NCBI RefSeq assembly: GCF_002575655.3
Contig: NC_053040.3
Location: forward strand, 459,282,780-459,346,779
Source: Aegilops tauschii subsp. strangulata
Lineage: Eukaryota > Streptophyta > Magnoliopsida > Poales > Poaceae
Reading direction: 5' to 3'
DNA: 64,000 nucleotides
Position numbers and translations under genes: made by a program. Position 1 is the first letter of the stretch. Every line of letters starts with the position of its first letter. Of the stretch, positions 59,517 to 64,000 are shown piece by piece. The notes beneath the pieces were generated by a model that saw nothing but the letters and a program-made list of their open reading frames with translations, did no database searches and was not told where the DNA came from.

Positions 59517-60056
59517 TTAGCCGCTGACACAGTCGGCTTCGCAGTCGTTGTTGCAGGCATCGGTGCACCGCGTGCGGGCACTGTACTGGCATTCGTGGCA
59601 ATACTTTACTGCATAGTAGGAGTAGGCGTACTTGCTCTGACATGCGCGCTGGGTGGCGTCGCCACAGGATTTGTTGCATGGGCCGGTGCAGTCGCACTGG
59701 CCACCGCAGTTCCTGGAGCAGCCCTCGTTGCAGCTGGCTGTGCAGGACTGGAGGCCCTCGGACATGCAGGGTTTGCAGTCCGGCGTCGCGCCGCTGCAGG
59801 CATTTCCGCATCCGGCCGCGGCAACGTAGGCGTCGCACATCGACTTCGACTGACACCGCAAGTCACAATCCTGACATAGTATTGCAGACGCCGGAGCCGA
59901 GGCCGAAGTCAGCGCCGGAGCTGGAGTTGGAGCCAGCGCAGGAGCCGGAGCCGGAGCTCGAGCCTTCCGACAAGCTAAGGATGGCAGGACCAACGCGGCC
60001 AAAACGACGGCGAGTAGGATAGTCGTCCTGCAAGCAGATGCCGCCTGTGAAGCCAT
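59517..60056 (-). CDS. Gene D: secreted AP-linker cysteine-rich protein with one cysteine lost
   Basis: 179 residues from the ATG at 60056, chosen over an upstream in-frame ATG (60152) because the leader and MAS start align with B and C. The signal peptide (ILLAVVLAALVLPSLA, then C) and an Ala-Pro/Thr-Ser linker precede the domain ILCQDCDLRC... to ADCVSG. Modules 1, 2 and 4 have all their cysteines in the family spacing. In module 3 the last cysteine is Tyr (QSKYAYSYY where B has QYKCVYSYY), leaving 23, an odd number. The frame is open and the promoter is intact, so it may still be expressed. Its flanks pair with those of gene B. Function unknown. Confidence 0.87.
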   Translation of the reverse strand: MASQAASACRTTILLAVVLAALVLPSLACRKARAPAPAPALAPTPAPALTSASAPASAILCQDCDLRCQSKSMCDAYVAAAGCGNACSGATPDCKPCMSEGLQSCTASCNEGCSRNCGGQCDCTGPCNKSCGDATQRACQSKYAYSYYAVKYCHECQYSARTRCTDACNNDCEADCVSG

Positions 60057-60480
60057 TGCTGGAACTAAGAGATCTAAGATTAAAAGGCGACTCTTAATTG
60101 GTGTAAGTACCATGCAGAGGACGATGCTATTTATATGCACGTCACGCCTCACACTGAGAAGACCCGGCTAAGCTATATTCGCAGTGCATAGGAGACCCAG
60201 CTAAGCTAGATTCGAAATGCATAGATCTCGATCCGCATCCTAAATGCACCATGTTACGCACGAACTACAAGGGAAGACTTGCACGTTACAAAGTTGACAT
60301 GGAGGGAACAGAGAATACTCCGTATTATTTTCTTGACCGGGTCCATTCCTCCCATATATATCCATGCATGTGGACCACCATATAAATGCTATTGGTATCC
60401 AAAGCAAACAAAATACTGCCATTTCTTTCTTTTGTTCAGGTGAAAATACTGTCATTTCAACAGATGATGACATGCTGAAA
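60057..60480 (-). promoter_or_regulatory. Promoter and leader of gene D
   Basis: On the minus strand: TATAAATA (60128-60135), TGACGT directly upstream (60139-60144) in the block CAGTGTGAGGCGTGACGTGC, and one CATGCATG (60363-60370). The leader (CACCAATTAAGAGTCG) matches genes B and C. The distal part matches the B and C upstream regions up to about 60480. Confidence 0.7.
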
Positions 60481-60546
60481 TGGTAGCTAAGTGAAAATGG
60501 ATAATTTTCTATTCATTTCGCGCACGAGACTTTATTAGAGACTATG

Positions 60547-60810
60547 GAGCTGTTTGGTTCTAGGCCTAGTATTGCCATACTTTGCCACACATTTTTGCCA
60601 ATCTTGCCTAAGCTTAGTTCATCAAAATGAGAGCCACAAGTTGACAAGCCTAAGGGAATCTTGCCACACATTTTGTGTGTATGCCATATGGGGCTCAAGT
60701 GTGGCTTGCCTAAGATGTGGCTTGAACCAAACACTCACCTAAGTTAGTCAAACTTGCCTAACCTTAGGTGTGACAACCTTTGGCAAAGTTAGTCACAAAC
60801 CAAACAGCCC
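60547..60810. mobile_element. MITE with GAGCTGTTTGGTT ends
   Basis: 264 bp. Left end GAGCTGTTTGGTT; complement of the right end GGGCTGTTTGGTT. TSD CTATG at 60542-60546 and 60811-60815. The paralogous site at about 57387-57400 reads GAGACTATGAAACCG without the insertion, which confirms the boundaries. Superfamily not assigned. Confidence 0.85.
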
Positions 60811-60815
60811 CTATG

Positions 60816-61241
60816 AAACCCTTAGAGTATTTCCAAAAGATGATGTATAATAGGGCAAAACAACCTTTTAGGGCATTTGAACAAAAAGACGTTTACTAGG
60901 AGATGATTAGACGATGTATCTCCAAATTTCTATGCAATTATTTTAGGTAGACCAATATTTTGACCCCAGTGCTGCAAATACAGAGCAGACGCGCGACTGC
61001 CGCATTTTTTTAGGGCAGCAAGGGACCACAAGAAAATGGCCATTTTCATCACTTTGTGCTAAAAAAAGCTGGATCCAATGGTTAAGTATGTGCAAAACAC
61101 AGTCGTCATGTATTTTAGGACACCACGTCTACATCATCTGCTACGGCAGAAACAAATTTGGTGCCAAAATACCTTCTCTCTCCTGCTCTAATTTTTTGGA
61201 CCCCCTATTTTGCATCTGTGGGAGATGCTATTATGGACTAA
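60816..61241 (-). repeat. Third copy of the upstream block (as at 14720-15240)
   Basis: Shares GATGTATCTCCAAATT, AGGACACCA, AATTTGGTGCCAAAAT and AGAAAATGGCCATTTTC with 57400-57800 and, inverted, with 14720-15240. It places gene D in the same upstream context as gene C. No coding region. Confidence 0.6.
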
Positions 61242-62110
61242 GAGCATCTCTAGCAGACCACGTATATTGCCGACCCGCAAAACCTGTTTACAGTTCACGG
61301 AAAAACGATTTTACGGGCTGACATGGTTGCCGGCCGAGCAGACCCCGCATAGCGGAACTGTAAAACGGAATATCCGGGTCTACTTTGCCGGCACCCGCGC
61401 CGGCGGATATGTTGGATTGTCGGCGATGTAGTCTTGCATCAACATCTCGCTCCCGAGATGGCGATTTCGAGGAATGCAAAGATGACTGACGGTCGATCCT
61501 CGCCGTCTCTTTCGGTTCTCGTCTTTGTGCTCCTTCACGGCGAGGGTCATCACCAACTTCTGCTGCCAATAGTTGACAAGCAGCGTCTCAACATCCGAGT
61601 CGTCCAAATCGGACGAATCCTCGAGCAAAAACTTCTCGCAGGGGCTCAATTCCATCTAAATTCACAAATACGAACGCCGCATTAACCAACTATGCATACC
61701 GCATCCCAAAGCACACGCATAAGTACTCATCGGCGGCTCGGGGCGGTGGCTCTGCGACGGTGGATCCCGGGGCGGCGACGGCGACTAGGGGTGGCTCGAA
61801 TCAGCGGATCCGGGGAGCCGATGAAGCAGATAGGTGGAACATGGGAGGGGCGCCTCGGTGATTCCGCCCGTAGATTTGGCCGGAATCGCCGACGGCGGAC
61901 GGGCGGAACCAATGGCGGGCGACGGCGAAAGGGGTGGGGAATGGGCGCGGGCTAAAATGTCCCTCCCGCCAACCGCTTTCCTGGGATACGGGGCACCGTC
62001 AGGTCGAGGGGGAAACCTGCGTTTTCGCGGGTTGGGGATGGGATTTTACCGCGCCCCTCAAAAAAAATTACGGGTCGGACACGTTTGCGGGGTCTGGTCG
62101 GGCAGCATTT
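61242..62110 (-). mobile_element. PIF/Harbinger-like element, partly eroded
   Basis: It starts GAGCATCTCTAGCAGACC after TAA. The right side carries the complement of the same sub-terminal sequence (GGGTCTGGTCGGGCAGC), but no clear terminus is left. A transposase N-terminal fragment is on the minus strand. Confidence 0.6.
61380..61655 (-). pseudogene. Harbinger transposase N-terminal fragment
   Basis: About 90 residues: EDSSDLDDSDVETLLV, then KRRRGSTVSHLCIPRNRHLG and EMLMQDYIADNPTYPPA. The R(R)GS.xGHxxIxRxRxxGHxxLxxDYFxxxPxYP pattern is typical of PIF/Harbinger nuclease-type proteins in grasses, just before the DDE domain. It stops where the catalytic domain should begin, so it is not functional alone. 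Confidence 0.72.
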
Positions 62111-64000
62111 TCCAATCCTCAAAGTGCAAGGAAACGTGGGGCCAATTCTCAAATTCCCCAATTGTATAGTTATTCAGAGAGATCGATTTGTCCTTGTGCA
62201 TGCATATTCTCCCTTTTTGAGCAAATGAAGGCTACACTAGAAACTTGAGCAAACAGTTCTCTTGTATGTCAGTAGCATTGACCGTGTATGTCTCCTGTGA
62301 TCCTTGATGCAGGCTGTTTGGCACCCATTCGACTACGGTGATTGTATTGATGGTTTGGTGAGTGGCCTGGTATAACAAGTAAGCAACTGGTCCTCTCATG
62401 TGCTCTCTTTCTCTTTCTTGCTGGAGTGCTTGGAATGGTCGAGTTATTTGTTTCATCGCCTGATGGGTACTGTACTTGTTCATTTCATTTTGAATAGATG
62501 AAAGTTTGTCTTAGGTTGCTGATGGGTACTCTACTTGTTCATTTCCTTGTTTGATTGTTGAGTGCTTACTATGGAGGGCGAGAAGACGGATTAGTTTTTG
62601 ACTTTATATGTCTAATCCGAGATTTGTCGTTTTTGGTCTTGTGGAAGGACCTTTGTCGTTTATTTTCAGTGCAAAACATTAAAATTACCCCATATACGTC
62701 ACCTCACCTGGGTTCATACATGCTTAGAAAATCAAAAAATTAGGCGTATTACCTAAGTAGTAACTTGATGGCTAGCTGCTACGATAATATGTGATTGTAT
62801 ACTACTTGATGTTACTTTTGAGTTCTTCACTGAGGTTTCTTCTTTTTTGTTTTGTATAAGACTGATTGATAATATGCCTGTAAGCAATGTAGAGTTGTTT
62901 CTCTATCAGTGGTCCATGAATAATTACTGATGTTTCTTATTCCATCCGTCAATCCCACTCCTGAATCCATCTCCATGGCTCCCTCTCTTATGTGCTGCAG
63001 GAGAACTCAGCATACCCCTGTCCACTGCCCTGGAGGGGTGGAAAGTTTGCCGCTCATGGACGCCTAACTGAACCTGTTTTTTTCATCTTCTGATTCAAGG
63101 TATTTCCTTGTCGATTCGTTGTGGGTATGCTAGATTATTAGGTGCAGCAGCAAGCTCACGAGCTTTCCTTGTATTTGGGCATGCTAGATTCAATTGATGC
63201 TACCCAAAATTGTGCTAGTAAGGACCGCTGGTAACCCTAGCTGACGTCCTTGGTGAGGTGACACCTCTTGGGCTGGCCATGGCTGGTGGCTGAGGTCTCA
63301 TCTCCATCGCGAAATCACCTGGGATGGCGGGCGTGGTTTGGCCTCGGCTACATGATTGCTTTAATTTGTTTTCTGTTCTATCTATGAGAGCTCCATGATG
63401 CATTATTAGATATATGGTGAGGTTTACTAGTAGCTGACCTAGAGATTCTATGTAAACTTGCTCTGTTTTAAAGTAGCTAGCTAGAGATGGTGTCTTTGGC
63501 TTCATATATTTCTGCTATGATTGGACCTCGTGCAACATTACAGCTTTCTGCTATGCAGCTTACCTAGGTTCCTTCAAAATGTTTATTACATGTCAACTTA
63601 ACATAATATAATGTACCTGAACCTGGTAGTCTTAAAATTTATCGTTTGTCCTTGAGTTTCCAAAAAAAAACAAGTAGGTGAATAAAATGCTTTGTAGTGC
63701 ACACTATTTTTAGTTAGTTTGTCACCCACTACCACACCTCTCTCATCTCACTAACTTGTGTAGTATAGCATGATTAACCATTTTATTTCATGATAAGCAC
63801 CACTAGATGAACTTATAGATGGTGCTGACCCTTTGTTTGTTGGAAAAAATATCTATGTTTGCTGCGGTGATTGAGACTGATGCGCAACTTCGCAAAGCAC
63901 CGGGCCATCCTGAGGGTTGGTCCCATCATATCCAAGATGATGGCGAAGGTGGACGGGACCAGTGGCGCATTTTGTGATTTTGCTTGCAACGCCGCAACCA
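62111..64000. other. Low-information region at the window end
   Basis: AT-rich, with no ORF over about 96 residues and no recognisable domain, TSD or element end. Short T-rich tracts followed by CAG occur (about 62305, 63000), but no gene model is supported. A gene whose exons lie outside the window cannot be excluded. Confidence 0.4.

Noticed and set aside
59517..60152. Longer version of gene D starting at 60152
   Set aside because: The extra 32 residues cover the leader and reach back almost to the TATA box, are not open in B or C, and would place a non-signal sequence before the signal peptide.

Overview
The window is nuclear DNA from a grass of the wheat tribe (Triticeae: wheat, Aegilops, barley or rye). 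The basis is the BARE/WIS/Angela-type copia LTRs, long-LTR gypsy elements, Stowaway-type MITEs and the nested-transposon layout. It is mostly transposon sequence, with a small cluster of secreted cysteine-rich protein genes and remnants of two other plant genes.

The most interesting content is an unrecognised gene family, here called A to E. Each intact member has a signal peptide, an Ala-Pro-rich linker of the kind found in arabinogalactan proteins, and a C-terminal domain of 24 cysteines that divides into four six-cysteine modules. Gene A (8375-8934, +) is a pseudogene. Genes B (11669-12223, +) and C (15659-16165, +) are intact. A leader-only relic E follows C. Gene D (59517-60056, -) lies 43 kb away in the opposite orientation and is the counterpart of B, with similar flanks on both sides. 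A block that precedes C is also found downstream of D, but the gene expected after it is missing. The promoters of B, C and D share a TGACGT box directly upstream of the TATA box, and CATGCATG (RY-type) motifs further upstream.

Layout. 1-2640: truncated copia LTR and old AT-rich repeats. 2640-8934: gene A, whose leader was hit by a 5'-truncated LINE (16-bp TSD) and then by a 4.2-kb copia element (TSD CCAAC) that ends 6 bp before the ATG. 8960-16370: genes B and C with MITEs and a hAT element (TSD CGCCCATA). 16.6-18.4 kb: MITE and Harbinger-like debris and a two-exon GRF zinc-finger gene. 18.6-21.0 kb: two hAT elements, one keeping a DUF4371-like fragment. 21.4-40.2 kb: a FAR1-related pseudogene on the minus strand. 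Its first intron holds a 17-bp-TSD LINE, which is itself split by an 8.6-kb Angela-type copia element (TSD CTTCA) and a solo LTR (TSD TAGGG). 41.0-42.5 kb: a PIF/Harbinger element with a frame-shifting 46-bp triplication in its ORF. 43.5-56.2 kb: an 11.7-kb gypsy-like element with 3.76-kb LTRs and no recognisable gag-pol, inserted in a hairpin-rich repeat. 57.3-62.1 kb: gene D, its duplicated flanks, MITEs and a Harbinger transposase fragment. 62.1-64 kb: nothing recognised.

Direct repeats and empty sites between paralogous flanks let most insertions be ordered. All boundaries and LTR differences were read by eye; family names for repeats are from memory of typical Triticeae sequences.
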